A stretch of DNA of 64,000 bases from Polychytrium aggregatum (GCF_025602895.1 NW_026516245.1:322501-386500), one strand, 5' to 3'. Shown: positions 35,963 through 47,740, counted from the stretch's first letter. Notes: generated from the letters alone by a model not told the origin. Numbers and translations: made by a program.

Positions 35963-36352
35963 ATGTCGATTCCTCGCTCGTTTCGGCGGCACATTGCACC
36001 GCTATCGTTCTTTGGCACGATGGGCATCGGTATATGGTACTACATCTACTCCCGGTCGGTGAACTCGCAGCTGGTCGGCTCGACCTTCTTCAAGGGCGTT
36101 CTCTTTGCCGTTCAGAATGATCCCCGGGCCATCGAGTTGCTCGGCTCCAACATCCGCTTCGATCCCGCAGTGGCCCCTGCGAAAGGCTTTGCCAACACCC
36201 TGAAGGGAAGAGCCGAGATGACCTTCCCCATCGTCGGCAACAACGACATTGTCGCCACCGTCAACTTCAAAGGTACCCAGCTCAAGGACATTGTGACCTC
36301 CGAGGTCTTCACCGTCACAACCAAGGAGGGCGTCGTCGTGGATCTGCACTGA
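35963..36352 (+). CDS. COA1: COA1-like cytochrome c oxidase assembly factor (Coa1/Tim21 fold)
   Basis: Small inner-mitochondrial-membrane protein that assists early maturation of Cox1 in complex IV assembly. Intronless, 129 residues. The start MSIPRSFRRHIAPLSFFGTM is Arg-rich and runs into one membrane span (roughly residues 14-31, FFGTMGIGIWYYIYS). The intermembrane-space domain follows: FFKGVLFAVQNDPRAIELLG, then KGRAEMTFPIVGNN and TVNFKGTQ, the usual G-x-A-x-x-x-F-P-[VI]-x-G pattern of Coa1. The ATG at 35963 is the first in frame after a C-rich leader. Alternative: another member of the Coa1/Tim21 superfamily. Confidence 0.8.
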   Translation: MSIPRSFRRHIAPLSFFGTMGIGIWYYIYSRSVNSQLVGSTFFKGVLFAVQNDPRAIELLGSNIRFDPAVAPAKGFANTLKGRAEMTFPIVGNNDIVATVNFKGTQLKDIVTSEVFTVTTKEGVVVDLH

Positions 36353-36355
36353 GAT

Positions 36356-36692
36356 GGCTGTATTTTCCACCCAGCCCGGCTCGCACGAGATGCGGCCTGG
36401 ATGTCCTTGGCTCGCCAAGCCAATATAACGACGACTCTGATGTCGCATGTATCAGAGCGGTCTGATCAGTCAGATGCGAATGAACGTAGACGCCCCAAAG
36501 GCGGCGAGCAGCATTCAGCACAGCGAGATCAGGCACTTCAGAGCGAAAGATATCGCCCTCGGCCCCATGTGGCACCGACAGAGTCCTCAGTACTCCCTAT
36601 GATGCCAGGGGGAGCATGCATGAGCATGCAAGACAGAGTCAGTCTCGGTATATGCGTCATCGCCGCCCGAATCCGGTGAGAATGCTCGTCAC
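36356..36692. other. Convergent intergenic region, COA1/VMA13
   Basis: About 340 bp between two stops; probable 3' UTRs only. Confidence 0.4.
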
Positions 36693-39600
36693 TTACCATG
36701 CGTGCGCCATGTATTTCCTGAACGGCCGGCCAAGATTCAAAAGAAACAGCTCAGTTAGATCAGGAGCACGCGAACTGTCGGCATGGTTCTTTGCAAGAGG
36801 CGTAGGAAAGCATCGCAGGAAAGCATCGCAGCCGGGCCCACCCCTCCGAACGGAGATAGCACATACTGGACGGCCAGAAGGGCCTGGTAGCGCACATCTT
36901 GGTTCTCGTGCGCCATGAGCTCCATGATCTGTGTCTTGGCGCCGATCTCCTGCACATGCCTAGAAAAGAGACCGAGGCAAACACATCAAGATTCGACCGC
37001 TGTCAGTGCTGTCGGACAGCAGGGGTTGCAGGCGACGCATTCTTACCTCTTGCCGTTGGTCGCATACTTGACATACTGGCCGATATCGTGCGCGGCGACA
37101 GCAAGGACGACCGGATTGGCAGATGTAGCGAGCAGCCTCGAAAGCATTCTATAGTGATGATGCCCCGCCCCGCAGTACACAGGTCAAGGTGTCAGACAGG
37201 GCGATCGGTTCCCAAGCCTTGTCATCGTGGTATCCACGGCGGAACCAGGATTGGTCATTCAAAGGGCGGTGCAGTCCAAGAGCAGTCCACCAACAGCTGC
37301 CAACCATTCATCCGCAAAGGTACCTCAGGAGTTCAAAGTCCTTGTCGTTCAGTCGCGATGCGTTTTGCTTCCAGAACTGCTCCGAAATATGGGGGGGCGA
37401 CCAGCTCAGGGCCCCCGATCGCACCTCGGCAGAGTACTCGTCAAAGGTGCTGAGGTTGGCGACGTTGGTCTGAAGCTTTTCCTTGATAAACTCCAGATCG
37501 TCGGCAATCTCGGTGTCCGACCACTTGCGCGAGCTGAGGGTCTCAGAGAGATTGAGCACCTTGTGGGCCAGCATGGCCATCAAGTTCTCCTCCGGTGCCT
37601 TGACAAGCAGATTCTAAGGGAATCCAAAGTGGAGTGAGGACCCAGCGTAAGCGCGGGCTCGATGGGGCACGGCCGCGACAACAGATATCGAATCCATTCA
37701 GGACTATCACTCGGGTATGGCGCTCTTCGAGAGCCAGTCACTGTCCGTATACATACCACAAACGTGGAGATGACGACTCGGACAACCTTTTCCTTGATGG
37801 CACTCTTGGCAATATCAATCATGACGGGCACAATGTCATGCTTTCTGTATGAGTGCCAAGAGCAGCAACACAGCAGAGCAGAGCGGAGCAGCGTCAGCAC
37901 CCATGATCCACCGAATAAGCTTGCTCCCCGCATCGACTCAAGTCGTGAATGCGTCCGCTTATCGGCCCCCTGGCTGTGGCCTCGGTTATTGCCCTCACAG
38001 CTGGCCGTATCCATGACTGGCAGATCCTCTGACCTGTCGATTCGACATACTTTGGAAGCTACACACACCGTCCAGCACCAGGAGCCCGGCGCTCCAGGTG
38101 CACTCAGCTGGAAACCGTGCCTACCTCTGGATCTCCGCGGCGACATCTTCGTCAAAGGACAACAGCCAGAAGTTGTAAATGACTTGATACTGCATCTGCG
38201 CACTGGGGTTGCCTCGCTTCAAGATGTCGACCAGGCTATGTTGTCGAAAAGAGTCGAACGGCAAGTCGCATGGGGTCGAGAGAGCGGGTTTGGGTCGGAT
38301 GGGACCGGCCGTGAGTTAGCACCACAAAACAGCAGCACAGTCGGCCGGGCTAAACAATAACATTGGAACGTGCGCCGACACAACACGGCCGAGAAATAGT
38401 CGCGACGGCTTGCCTGCTAACACCACGCTGGGTCTGGAAGAACAGAGGCCGGTAGTTGACAATTGAGAGGAGCGACTGGACCAGTTGCACAGCAATGTCG
38501 ACGACGTTCTGGTTGGGCGCGCTCATCTGGTTGATAGTCCACGCGAACAGTTCCGACGGATCGTACTTGACGGGCGTCGTTTGCTCACTGCGGAGCCACA
38601 TATACAAAGATTTTTCAGTGCTATCCTTGCAGCGCTCTGGCGCCCAGCAATCCTCGCAGTGGCGGTCCGCCAATATGGGAGTTTGAACGAATTCAACTCA
38701 CAGCAGCAAGAACGTTGCAATCTTGGCAGCCTTCAGCTGGAGATACTCGTCGTCCTTCTTGAGGAGTCTATCGATATTGTTCGCCGAGTTCGGCATGAGA
38801 GCCCGCATCTGGTGCAGCTCCGCATGACGCAACGGAGGGTGCGGGTTGGTGGCCATCACACTTACTTGACAAAGGGAGCGTACGGCAGATTCGAGTCATT
38901 GGCCTGCTCTGCAATCTTGAAGAAGATCGATGCTCGCTCGCTATCCTCTGAGGAGATCGTAGGTAACGTGGCGAAGACAGGGTCGCGAAATGAGACTTCC
39001 CAGCTTCGCGGCCAGATTAGCACGATATGTGCCTTGGATCGCTCGCGAATACAACTCACTCTGAAGCATATCGTCGATGATCACCAGAATGTTCTGGATG
39101 GTGTCGGTGCGCACGAGCTTCTGCAACAGGTTCAAGAAAAGCAGCACATAGCGCTCGCCGGCCTGGATTCGGGCGGGGTATGGATTGGCATCGCGTATCC
39201 GGCCAGGAGATCGAGTCCGAGACAGTCGTTAGCCACTTGTTCGCCCCCATAAAAACCATCCACGGGTCACCACAGGCATGGCAAGCATCGGATAGCCGCC
39301 ATCGGTGCGAAGGTGTGAATCAGGTGTGATGGCATGCATCAACAGAAGGGCATAACGGCTGTGGGGCAGAGGACGGATGCGGTGATCATTTGGAACAAGA
39401 GCCGAGGCCACACGATTGTCCCGGATGAGGTTTCGGATGCAAATCCATAACATCCGCGAAATATCGAGCAGCTTCCATAGAGCCACGCGCCCGCAAGTAC
39501 CGAGGGACTGCAGCACCTGAACCACCTGAACCTGAACCACCCATGCGCTGCTGCCAGTGGAATCGTAGAATGCGACGGCGTGGATTGATGCGCACCTCGG

Positions 39601-40017
39601 CAAGGGCTTTATCGGGGTTCTTCTCGTACTGCCGGATCTGCATCAACTCGTCCTCAGTGATCAAGGATGCGCGTTGGTATCCCTGTGGGCCGGAGTGTCG
39701 GGTGCGAGACACATGCCAGAGCGCCGTCGAGAAGGAGGTATAGGTCAGGCATCTGGCAGCATGTTCGGGCGAACCCATCGAAAGGCACTCGGGGAGGACT
39801 CGTTGCCACGACCGCCTTCTGATATTCGAGGGCAGCCCAGGCCCTTGCGATGCAGTGGCTGTGTCGACGTGATGCACACACGATGCAGCATCGACTGATA
39901 TACCTCCCAGGGGATAACTCTGGCTCGGATAGCCAGTGTCTGCTCGTCCATGTGGCTGTTGTGAGAAGCCACGATGGGCGCGATGATCGACACATCGGCG
40001 TCGTCCGCGTTTGCCAT
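36693..40017 (-). CDS. VMA13: V-type proton ATPase subunit H (Vma13)
   Basis: Regulatory subunit of the V1 sector that activates ATP-driven proton pumping and blocks ATPase activity of free V1. The start exon is MANADDADVSIIAPIVASHN (ATG 40017), later IPWEVYQ. A following exon has RASLITEDELMQIRQYEKNP (near 39660). Armadillo-type helices follow, e.g. NDSNLPYAPFVK (near 38885) and WTINQMSAPNQNVVDIAVQL (near 38540). The C-terminal domain is highly conserved: HKVLNLSETLSSRKWSDTEI (near 37555), TFDEYSAEVRSGALSWSPPH (near 37430) and LNDKDFELLRYLCG. The last splice (GTATGT donor, acceptor at 36717/36718) gives ALLAVQKYMAHAW and TAA at 36695-36693, matching the family's ALLAVQKLM ending. Around ten introns are implied. 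Confidence 0.93.
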
Positions 40018-40398
40018 TTGTGCGGGAGTGCCGGGGCAACAGCGTCAAAAAAAAAACGGGATGCAAAAAAAAGGACCGGCCTGGACCAGCGTGTGTTTGG
40101 CGGTGTTGTCCTGCGCTCGGATTCCAGAGGAAGCAGTCTGCAAGCCGGCGCACAGAGGCAGATGGGGCCTGGGTGGTGGTCGTTGATGCCGGCAAAAGGC
40201 GGAGGGCGAGCTTGTGCAAGCAAGTGGGTTGCGCGAGGACGCAGACAGAGGAGCCGGATCCAGCCGCGGATCCAGCCGCGGATCGAGCCACAGATCCAGC
40301 CGGGCACGTGATGTGATATATAACCCGCGCTGCTCTGCCGCTGCTTGGCCAAACAGCGCACCCTCGATCGTCGCCCAGACCCCGACACCAGACCGAGC
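40018..40398. promoter_or_regulatory. Divergent promoter region, VMA13/chromodomain gene
   Basis: About 380 bp. A TATATAA box lies at about 40316-40322, some 80 bp before the chromodomain ATG. A short imperfect repeat of a ccgcggatccag unit occupies about 40255-40300. A-tracts (nine A at 40047-40055 and eight A near 40066) lie just upstream of VMA13. Confidence 0.5.
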
Positions 40399-42319
40399 AT
40401 GGCCGACCAGCGCGATCAGCCGAGAGCCTCCGGCAGCCGAGGGCCCCACAGAGATATCCCGCCCTCGAGCAGCTCCGGCCGGACCAAGGACGCCGACTCC
40501 ACTCGCCGCGACCACCAAGACACCGTCGACGAAGCGGCCTCAGCCAGAGCCGAGCCAGCTTCGGAACGAAGCGAGGACGAAGATGGCTACGAGGTTGAGG
40601 CAATCTTGGACGAGAAGAAAGACAAGCACGGGCGGACTCTATACTACATTAAATGGGTGAGTCCGATCGGGATGCGTCTCGAGATCCCATCGTCCATCGA
40701 CACGAGTGTCGGTGTTCCTCCAGACGGCCCAGATCGGCAGGCCCGATTGGTAGTCGCGGGCCAAGGCTCCTCCCATTGCTCACAAACAGGAGTCCTGGGT
40801 ATGTGGTGGAGATCAAGTGTGTTGCTCATGCTGAAGACCCTATTCGTGTCTTCATTGGTTTGCAGAAAGGATGGGACGAGTCGTGGAACGAGTGGATTCC
40901 CCACGAAGACACATCCTGTCCCGAGCTGATCGCGGAATTCAGGCGCTCCAAGCTCAAGAAGCGCAAAAAAGAGAAAAAACTAAAGAGCGAAGACAGCCAA
41001 ACCCCGCGCAAACGTCGGACACCCGATAATGCCGCTGAGGAGCAAGAAGACACCGCGGGTTCGTCCCGGGCCAGCAACGGCGCAACCCAGCAAGCCTCCA
41101 AGTCAAAGCCTTCTGCTGCGATTGTCAATCGCTGCCGCAATCCGCCCGATGAAGAGACGATGGCTTTGGATCGACTGCGCCCCTACCCACCCAGCGACTC
41201 TGTGTCCAAGCCACCTCGGCCTCCATCGCCGTCGCCACCAATGTCCGTCGTCGAAGCACCCGTCCCAGAGCCAGTAGTAGCCGAGCCAATCCCGGTGAAG
41301 GTCTTGACACAGCGGTCCACCAATATCGGCGACGCTTTCTACTGCGTCCTTTGGTCCGATGGCGTCGAAACCTGGGTGAGTCTTGGAGAAAAAAGTGTGA
41401 CTACTCCTCCGTCCGCCATGCTGTGGGATACCTTGCATCTTGAGCTGACCCCGTTGATTCTCCCGACCATCAGGAGCGGATAAATCATATGAACAAGTAT
41501 GTCGACCTCCTGATTGAGTTTGAAACAGCTGGGCCACGGAAAGATCGACGCGAACGCACCACGGTTCCATTCTCTGTAAATGCGCCGTCTCGACTCGGCG
41601 GCTCTGCGGGTTCCCAGCGGCAAACTGCTGCAAATCCTCTGTCGAAGAAGAGTGCGCCAGATTCTGTGCAAAAGAAAGCCGACCCAAGGGCCCTGTCAAA
41701 GGGGGCGAGTCCAAAGCCCTTCCCAAAGCGAGCCGGCTCTCCTGCAGGCACACCTGCAAAAGCACCGCTTCCGAAGCGTCACAAGTCGCTCCCCATCAGC
41801 TACGAATCTGATGACGAGGACCAGGCAGCGGTAGATACGCATACTGCCCAGCAGCACCCAGAAGCTGATATGGATGTTGATATGCCTGGCTACGTTGCGG
41901 ACTCGGACCCTGGATTCATGGAGACCGAGGTGGTTGATTCAGGACAGCAGGTCATCTCAACTTTGTCAGCAGCAGGAAATCAGCGCAGCCAAAGGTCGAA
42001 GCCAACGGTCAAGCACCGCAATATGGCTGTCGTCTCGGACTCGGAAGACGACGGGGCTTCTCCAGTCAGGTCGATCGCTGGCCGTGTCCACCAGAACGAC
42101 CAATCGTATTCTGATGCTTCGATGTCAAGTGAAGAATTTGAAGGAAACCGTCGGATGCTCTTGCTGGATTCATCTCAGGAGCAGCCTCGGACAAGTGCCG
42201 GCTCGTCCAGACGCAACCCTGCAAAGCTGAAGAAGTATCAGGCGGGCACCGAGGACCACATGCGCGTGTGCTACTACTGCAACTCAAGGGACTCGAAAGA
42301 CGAGCTGGACGTTGTGTAG
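40399..42319 (+). pseudogene. Chromodomain protein gene truncated by a retrotransposon
   Basis: Chromatin-binding protein. Exons: 40399-40656, 40866-41375 and 41474-42319, with donors GTGAGT and acceptors TTGCAG and CATCAG; the remaining ORF is 537 codons. The chromodomain is split by intron 1: YEVEAILDEKKDKHGRTLYY then IKW joined to KGWDESWNEWIPHEDTSCPE, a canonical fold with the aromatic cage residues. A second chromo-/chromoshadow-like segment spans intron 2 (FYCVLWSDGVETW joined to ERINHMNKYVDLLIEFE). A long Ser/Pro/Lys-rich region follows. The host part ends MRVCYYCNSRDSKDELDV, which looks like the first CxxC pair of a PHD-type zinc finger. The next codons come from the LTR (from 42315) and supply TAG at 42317-42319. 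It may still encode a shortened protein. Confidence 0.8.
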
Positions 42320-42623
42320 GAGATGGTATCTCCGACGCTGTGCTGCGCGTACTGCGCGTACTGCGCGGCGCAGTGGGTCGTGACCTGTGCTGCGCTTTGC
42401 GTTTTCACGCACCGCAGGCAGGCCACCGCAGGGTATACCTGCGGGTTGCCCCCGTTCCCCCCGTTTGTCTGGAGTTCGGTTTTATCGTGAATAAACGTAA
42501 GTGCTCCCCGAGCTCACCCGTCCGCTAGAGTAGCCTAGCACCGCCCTGTTCTGCCCCGTCCTGTCTTGTCTTGTACCCCCTCCCTCCCCGTCTTGCCCCA
42601 ACGTCCCAGTAGTGGACGTTACA
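42315..42623 (+). repeat. 5' LTR of A1 (309 bp)
   Basis: Begins TGTAGG and ends GTTACA, with TG...CA termini. Holds inverted repeats GGAGAT-ggt-ATCTCC at the start, ACTGCGC-g-GCGCAGT, and CCGCAGG around GTATAC. An AATAAA poly(A) signal lies at 42490-42495. Confidence 0.93.
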
Positions 42624-42639
42624 TGGTAGCATCGGAAAT
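42624..42639 (+). other. Primer-binding site of A1
   Basis: TGGTAGCATCGGAAAT directly follows the LTR. TGGTAGCA is complementary to the last eight bases (UGCUACCA) of an initiator-Met-type tRNA as known from animals. The match does not clearly extend further, so the primer is tentative. Confidence 0.6.
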
Positions 42640-42745
42640 CCTCGTCTTGTTTTCGTCCTGTTTGTCCTCTTTCTAGATCCTCAAGCTGGATCCCGCCTCT
42701 CTTGCCGACCGACTCTCCTCTCTGTCCCTGGAGCCTGCCCCTGCC

Positions 42746-43567
42746 ATGAGCAACCCCCGCCCACTTCCGGAAGCCTTCCTCAAGACCTTCCGTGCCCCAG
42801 TGTTTACTGGGAAGAGCCGCTCCTCCTCGGTGGAGGACTGGCTGCAGCAACTCGAGGACTACCTCGATGCTGCCCAAGTCGCCCCCACCCACCACATCGT
42901 CGCCGCCAAGCTCTGCTTAAAGGACCAGGCGTACCGTTGGTACCGCCGCCAAGGGTTCGACGAGCAGAGCGAAGGTGTGTTTGACGACTTCAAGGACCGC
43001 CTCCGTCGCCGCTTCGGCAGCCCCAATGCTGAACTCATTGCCCGTGACAAGCTATACTCTCTCGTGCAGCGTGGTTCTGTGACCCGCTACATCGAGGAGT
43101 TTGAAGACCTCTCCTCCCAGATTGAGGAGCTGGGCTCTGCTGATGCGATGTACCTCTTCCAGAAGGGCCTCAAGCCCAAGATCAGAGAGTACATCGCCAG
43201 CAACCCTGATGCCCGCAAGTCCCTGGACGTGATGATGGACGTTGCCGAGAACCTCGACAACGTCCAGTACCATGGCCGCCAGTTCTACCCGCAGCTGGCA
43301 GGCGGCCATCGGTCTCATCACGTCCCAGCCCGTCCGCCTCGCCCGGCCCCGCCCGCAAGACCCATGCCTGAGCCCATGGACGTTGACGTCAACGCCATGG
43401 AGGCTCGTGGCCCTCCCCGCTCCCGGTTCCAGCAAGCTGCCACTGTCTCCCCCAAGGACAGACAGAAGCAGGAGGACCTCCGCCATGGTTCCTGCTTCTT
43501 CTGTCACCGACCGGGACACCAGGCCAAGGAGTGCCCCATGAAGTCGGGAAACGGCCGACCCTACTAG
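42746..43567 (+). CDS. gag: Gag of A1
   Basis: Capsid/nucleocapsid protein of 273 residues, starting [16 protein letters not shown] retrotransposon-Gag domain covers roughly residues 20-150 ([30 protein letters not shown]). The zinc knuckle near the C-terminus is [14 protein letters not shown], the CCHC pattern. The ORF ends TAC TAG, seven codons after the zinc knuckle region, and pol continues in the -1 frame across this end. Confidence 0.93.
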   Translation: MSNPRPLPEAFLKTFRAPVFTGKSRSSSVEDWLQQLEDYLDAAQVAPTHHIVAAKLCLKDQAYRWYRRQGFDEQSEGVFDDFKDRLRRRFGSPNAELIARDKLYSLVQRGSVTRYIEEFEDLSSQIEELGSADAMYLFQKGLKPKIREYIASNPDARKSLDVMMDVAENLDNVQYHGRQFYPQLAGGHRSHHVPARPPRPAPPARPMPEPMDVDVNAMEARGPPRSRFQQAATVSPKDRQKQEDLRHGSCFFCHRPGHQAKECPMKSGNGRPY

Positions 43568-46500
43568 GTGGCTCTGGAGCCCTAGTAGGAGACCAACGCC
43601 GTGGATTGCTCAATGCAGTCCACGCGTCTCCAGAGGAAGTTCACCTCGCCCCCTCCCCCGAAGGAGAAACAAACCAAGTGTTGTGCGTCGTGCGAGAGGT
43701 GCATGGTGGCGCAAGCCGCCTGCCTCTCCACGAACGTGAAGAGAAAACCAAAATTGAAAACCAAAACAAAAAAGAAAATCAAGAACCCTTGAGGGACAGG
43801 ACCGCCTGTGCCCTCACCCCTGTCAAGTCGTGTGTGTCGGATGCTTCCGACATGTGTCCGCAAGCCGTGGACGTCGTGTGCAATGGCGTGCTGACGCCGC
43901 AGGCCCCCGCAATGGCCGAACCCTATCCAAAATGTCCGAGTGGCCGTGATGAAGCCAACCAAGACCAAGTGTCGCCCGTTCCCCCAAGTCAAGTCATGGT
44001 GCAGGAGGCTGTGCAGGAGGACCATGAAGAGTCCCTGCTGTACCTCCCTGCCACCGTCCAAGGTCACACCGTCCGAATGATGGTGGACTCTGGAGCAAGC
44101 TGCAACTTTGTCAGCAGACGCTTGCTCCAGGAGCTCAACATACATGCAACCAAGAAGAAGTCGCCGATGAGTGTGGCGCTTGCAGACGATCGTGTGCAGC
44201 AGTGCACACACCAAGTGGTCCTGCGAGTGGCCCTCCATCCCAAGTACCATCCTGTCCTGTTGTTCCAAGTGATCGACACCAAGTTCGATGCCATCCTCGG
44301 CATGAGCTGGCTTGCTCGTGCCGAGCCGACTCCAGTCGTCGACTGGAAAGGCCGCACTGTCCGTGTTGGCCCTGACATTGTCCTGCAGGGCATGGCCTCA
44401 CCCAACATGCCACCTCTCCTCTCAGCCATGCAATTCAAGAGGCTGATCAAGAAGGACACGTCGTTCCTCTGTGTCGTGCGTGAGGTCGACGACACCGACC
44501 AAGCCGGTCCCGGTCCCCCGCCTGTGGTGACCAAGCTGCTCGACGAGTACAAGGACGTATTCCCCGACCAGTTGCCACAATGCCTGCCACCCCAACGCAC
44601 CGTCGATCATCGCATCGACATCGAACCAGGCTCGTCGCCTCCGTCAAGACCGACGTACCAACTGTCGCTGACGGAGATGGACGAACTCAAGCGCCAGTTG
44701 GATGACCTCCTCGCCCATGGGTTCATCCGCCCGAGCCAGTCACCGTATGGTGCACCAGTGCTCTTTGTCAAGAAGAAAGAAGGTGATCTCAGGATGTGCG
44801 TCGACTATCGCGCACTAAACAAACAGACCATCAAGAACACCTACCCGTTGCCCAGGATCGACGAGTTGATGGATCGTCTGAGTGGAGCAAAGGTCTTTAG
44901 CAAGATAGACCTCCGCTCAGGCTACCATCAGATCCGCATCCACGAGGATGATGTCCACAAGACCGCCTTCAGGACTCGCTACGGACTGTACGAGTTCCTA
45001 GTGCTGCCGTTCGGATTGACGAACGCACCTGCCACGTTCATGCAGCTGATGAACGATGTGTTCCGCCAAGAGCTCGACAACTCTGTCATCGTGTACCTGG
45101 ATGATATCCTTGTGTACAGCAAGGATGAAGCGACCCATGAAGGTCATGTCGCCCGCGTGCTGGCCAAGCTACGCGAGCACAAGTTGTATGCCAAACTGTC
45201 CAAGTGTGAGTTCTTCAAGAATCAAGTCCCGTTCCTGGGACACGTTGTCTCAGGAAGAGGAATCGAAGTCGACCCCGCCAAGGTCAAGTCTGTGGTCGAG
45301 TGGCCGCCGCTCGCATGCGTCTCTGACGTGCAGTCGTTTCTCGGTCTCGTCAACTACTACCGCCGATTCATCCCCGATCTGGCGCGCACTGCCGGTCCAC
45401 TCACAGACCTACTCCGCAAAGAGTGCCCCTTCGTGTGGGACCACCCACAACGCCAAGCGTTCGAGACCCTCAAGCACGCCTTGACGAACGCTCCTGTCCT
45501 CGCTGTGTTCGACCCGAACACGGATGTCTCCGTGCACACCGACGCCTCCGACTTTGCGGTGGGAGCTGTTTTGATGCAGGAGGGAAGGCCCGTTGCCTTC
45601 GAGTCGCGCAAACTGTCCCAACACGAGATCAACTATCCCGTGCACGAGAAGGAGCAGCTTGCGATCATCTACGCGCTGCAGAAGTTCCGAGTGTACCTCC
45701 ACGGTACCGCCAAGCCCTTCAAGATTGTGACGGACCACCAGTCACTGCGTTACCTCGACACCAAGAAGAACCTGAGCCGACGCCAAGCGCGATGGATGGA
45801 GTTCCTCGCCGAGTACAACTACGAGGTTGTATACCAGAAAGGCAAACTCAATGTGGTGCCTGACGCACTGTCCCGACGCCCCGACTACCAATTGGCGTCA
45901 CTGTACGAGTCGACTGTCAGTGTCGACAACACGATGCTGGATGTTGTCCGAGACAACATCGCCAACGACAAACAGTTCGGAGAACTGTTCCGAAAGGTGT
46001 CTAAGCTCCCCAAGGACGACGAATCATCCGAGTACACAGTGCGTGATGGCCTGCTCCTCCTGAAGAAGGACAGCCGTGTCTGTGTGCCGGACATTCCGTC
46101 GTTGAAGACCAAGTTGCTCCAAGAGGTCCACGACTCGCCCCTCGCTGGACACTTTGGAGTCGAGAAGACATACGACCGACTGGCCAAAGTCGCATACTGG
46201 CCTGGAATGAAGCGCACCGTCGAGAAGTACATCGAGTCCTGCCATACCTGCAAGATGGTCAAGTCACGCACGACCCGAGAGCAAGGATTGCTGCAACCCC
46301 TGCCTGTTCCCGACCGCCCCTGGACCAGCATGTCCATGGATCTCATCACGCATCTACCGACGACCAAGTTGGACCACGATGCAATCGCTGTCTTTGTCGA
46401 CAGGTTCAGCAAGATGGCACACTTTGTGCCGTGCCAGACGACATGCTCCGCGCCTGACCTTGCACTGCTGTTCTTCAAGCATGTGTTCAAGCACCACGGC

Positions 46501-47463
46501 CTCCCAAAGTCCATCGTCAGTGATCGAGACCCCCGATTCACCTCCTTGTTTTGGACAAGTCTGTTCGACCATCTCGGCACCAAGCTGAACATGTCAACCT
46601 CGCACCACCAACAAACGGATGGACAGTCCGAGCGGACGATCCGCACCCTCGAGCAATACCTGAGGACATACGCCTCGACCAGCCAAGACGACTGGGACAT
46701 ACAGCTGAGTCATGCAGAGTTTGCATACAACACCGCCAAGTCGAGCACAACTGGCTTGAGCCCCTTTGAGGCGCTCTACGGATTCCAGCCTGATGTTCCC
46801 ACCTCCTTGACACTGACCGAGTCCACGGCTGGATTGCCTCCCAAACCAAGTGCCTTTGTCAAAGATCATCAAGTCCGACACAAGATGATCGCCGACGCGC
46901 TCACGGATGCGCAACAAGTGATGGCGAAGTACTACGACCGCCGACACCAGGATGTCTCCTTTGAAGTTGGAGACCTTGTCTACCTGGACGCCGACAACAT
47001 CAAGGTCCCCGAAGCCCAGTCAAAGAAGTTGTTGCCCAAGTACCGAGGACCGTTCAAGATAGCGGCCCGACCCAGTCCCCTCAACTACCTGTTGGACTTG
47101 CCACCTGGAAGCAAGCTCCATCCTGTCTTCCATGTGTCCAAGCTGCGTCGCCACACGACCCGCAGTCCAGCACAGTTCCCCGACGCCGACGAAGGTGTCC
47201 CGGACGACGCACCACTGGAAGACGACCTCGGACAATACTATACTCAAGAATATGAAGTCGAAAGGATCGTGAGGCACAAGAAAGTGGCTGATGGGTCACT
47301 TCGGTTTTATGTCAAGTGGGTTGGTTACCCACACTCGGGCAACACATGGCAAACACTGGAGGACTTGTCCCATGCACCCGAGGAGCTGAGTAAATACGGT
47401 AAACACCTCGAGGAGCCCCAAATAAAGAGCACACGCAGGGCTCCTCGCAGGAAGCCTTCTTAA
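43531..47463 (+). CDS. pol: Pol of A1 (protease, RT, RNase H, integrase, chromodomain)
   Basis: About 1300-residue polyprotein in the -1 frame after gag. The frame's first start-like codon is a GTG, not ATG, which fits expression by frameshift. Domains in order: aspartic protease ([16 protein letters not shown], residues about 183-198); reverse transcriptase with [20 protein letters not shown] and the catalytic YLDDILVYS; RNase H ([15 protein letters not shown]); integrase HHCC zinc finger ([19 protein letters not shown]) and DDE residues ([33 protein letters not shown]); GPY/F-like module ([24 protein letters not shown]); C-terminal chromodomain ([27 protein letters not shown]). All catalytic residues look intact, so the copy is probably active. 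Confidence 0.95.
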   Translation: MPHEVGKRPTLLGGSGALVGDQRRGLLNAVHASPEEVHLAPSPEGETNQVLCVVREVHGGASRLPLHEREEKTKIENQNKKENQEPLRDRTACALTPVKSCVSDASDMCPQAVDVVCNGVLTPQAPAMAEPYPKCPSGRDEANQDQVSPVPPSQVMVQEAVQEDHEESLLYLPATVQGHTVRMMVDSGASCNFVSRRLLQELNIHATKKKSPMSVALADDRVQQCTHQVVLRVALHPKYHPVLLFQVIDTKFDAILGMSWLARAEPTPVVDWKGRTVRVGPDIVLQGMASPNMPPLLSAMQFKRLIKKDTSFLCVVREVDDTDQAGPGPPPVVTKLLDEYKDVFPDQLPQCLPPQRTVDHRIDIEPGSSPPSRPTYQLSLTEMDELKRQLDDLLAHGFIRPSQSPYGAPVLFVKKKEGDLRMCVDYRALNKQTIKNTYPLPRIDELMDRLSGAKVFSKIDLRSGYHQIRIHEDDVHKTAFRTRYGLYEFLVLPFGLTNAPATFMQLMNDVFRQELDNSVIVYLDDILVYSKDEATHEGHVARVLAKLREHKLYAKLSKCEFFKNQVPFLGHVVSGRGIEVDPAKVKSVVEWPPLACVSDVQSFLGLVNYYRRFIPDLARTAGPLTDLLRKECPFVWDHPQRQAFETLKHALTNAPVLAVFDPNTDVSVHTDASDFAVGAVLMQEGRPVAFESRKLSQHEINYPVHEKEQLAIIYALQKFRVYLHGTAKPFKIVTDHQSLRYLDTKKNLSRRQARWMEFLAEYNYEVVYQKGKLNVVPDALSRRPDYQLASLYESTVSVDNTMLDVVRDNIANDKQFGELFRKVSKLPKDDESSEYTVRDGLLLLKKDSRVCVPDIPSLKTKLLQEVHDSPLAGHFGVEKTYDRLAKVAYWPGMKRTVEKYIESCHTCKMVKSRTTREQGLLQPLPVPDRPWTSMSMDLITHLPTTKLDHDAIAVFVDRFSKMAHFVPCQTTCSAPDLALLFFKHVFKHHGLPKSIVSDRDPRFTSLFWTSLFDHLGTKLNMSTSHHQQTDGQSERTIRTLEQYLRTYASTSQDDWDIQLSHAEFAYNTAKSSTTGLSPFEALYGFQPDVPTSLTLTESTAGLPPKPSAFVKDHQVRHKMIADALTDAQQVMAKYYDRRHQDVSFEVGDLVYLDADNIKVPEAQSKKLLPKYRGPFKIAARPSPLNYLLDLPPGSKLHPVFHVSKLRRHTTRSPAQFPDADEGVPDDAPLEDDLGQYYTQEYEVERIVRHKKVADGSLRFYVKWVGYPHSGNTWQTLEDLSHAPEELSKYGKHLEEPQIKSTRRAPRRKPS
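43546..43589 (+). promoter_or_regulatory. Predicted -1 ribosomal frameshift signal, gag-pol of A1
   Basis: Slippery heptamer G GGA AAC at 43546-43552 lies in exact gag phase (TCG GGA AAC). After a 7-nt spacer comes a hairpin: CCTACTAG (43560-43567) pairs perfectly with CTAGTAGG (43582-43589), with an inner GGCT/AGCC stem. The gag stop lies in the 5' arm of the hairpin. Confidence 0.8.
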
Positions 47464-47472
47464 GTGTGGGAG

Positions 47473-47740
47473 TGTAGGAGATGGTATCTCCGACGCTGTG
47501 CTGCGCGTACTGCGCGTACTGCGCGGCGCAGTGGGTCGTGACCTGTGCTGCGCTTTGCGTTTTCACGCACCGCAGGCAGGCCACCGCAGGGTATACCTGC
47601 GGGTTGCCCCCGTTCCCCCCGTTTGTCTGGAGTTCGGTTTTATCGTGAATAAACGTAAGTGCTCCCCGAGCTCACCCGTCCGCTAGAGTAGCCTAGCACC
47701 GCCCTGTTCTGCCCCGTCCTGTCTTGTCTTGTACCCCCTC
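47473..47740 (+). repeat. Truncated 3' LTR of A1 (bases 1-268)
   Basis: Identical to the start of the 5' LTR but stops after GTACCCCCTC, where a fresh LTR start (TGTAGGAG) follows directly. The weak polypurine tract AAGTGTGGGAG lies just before it. Confidence 0.9.

Larger units (their letters stand above)
42315..47740 (+). mobile_element. Ty3/gypsy chromovirus A, copy A1
   Basis: Near-complete LTR retrotransposon: 5' LTR 42315-42623, PBS, gag, pol, and a 3' LTR that breaks off after base 268. Gag and Pol are intact and identical in sequence to copy A2. Pol order protease, reverse transcriptase, RNase H, integrase, chromodomain marks a Ty3/gypsy chromovirus. It is inserted in the third exon of the chromodomain gene. 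Confidence 0.95.

Noticed and set aside
35778-36062. Glu-Pro-rich frame overlapping the COA1 start
   Set aside because: It is the translation of the (CC)CGAA(CC) repeat in another frame; COA1 in its own frame is the supported gene.
42624-42639. Self-priming in element A
   Set aside because: The complement of the PBS (ATTTCCGATGCTACCA) was not found in the A LTR; a TGG start points to a tRNA primer.
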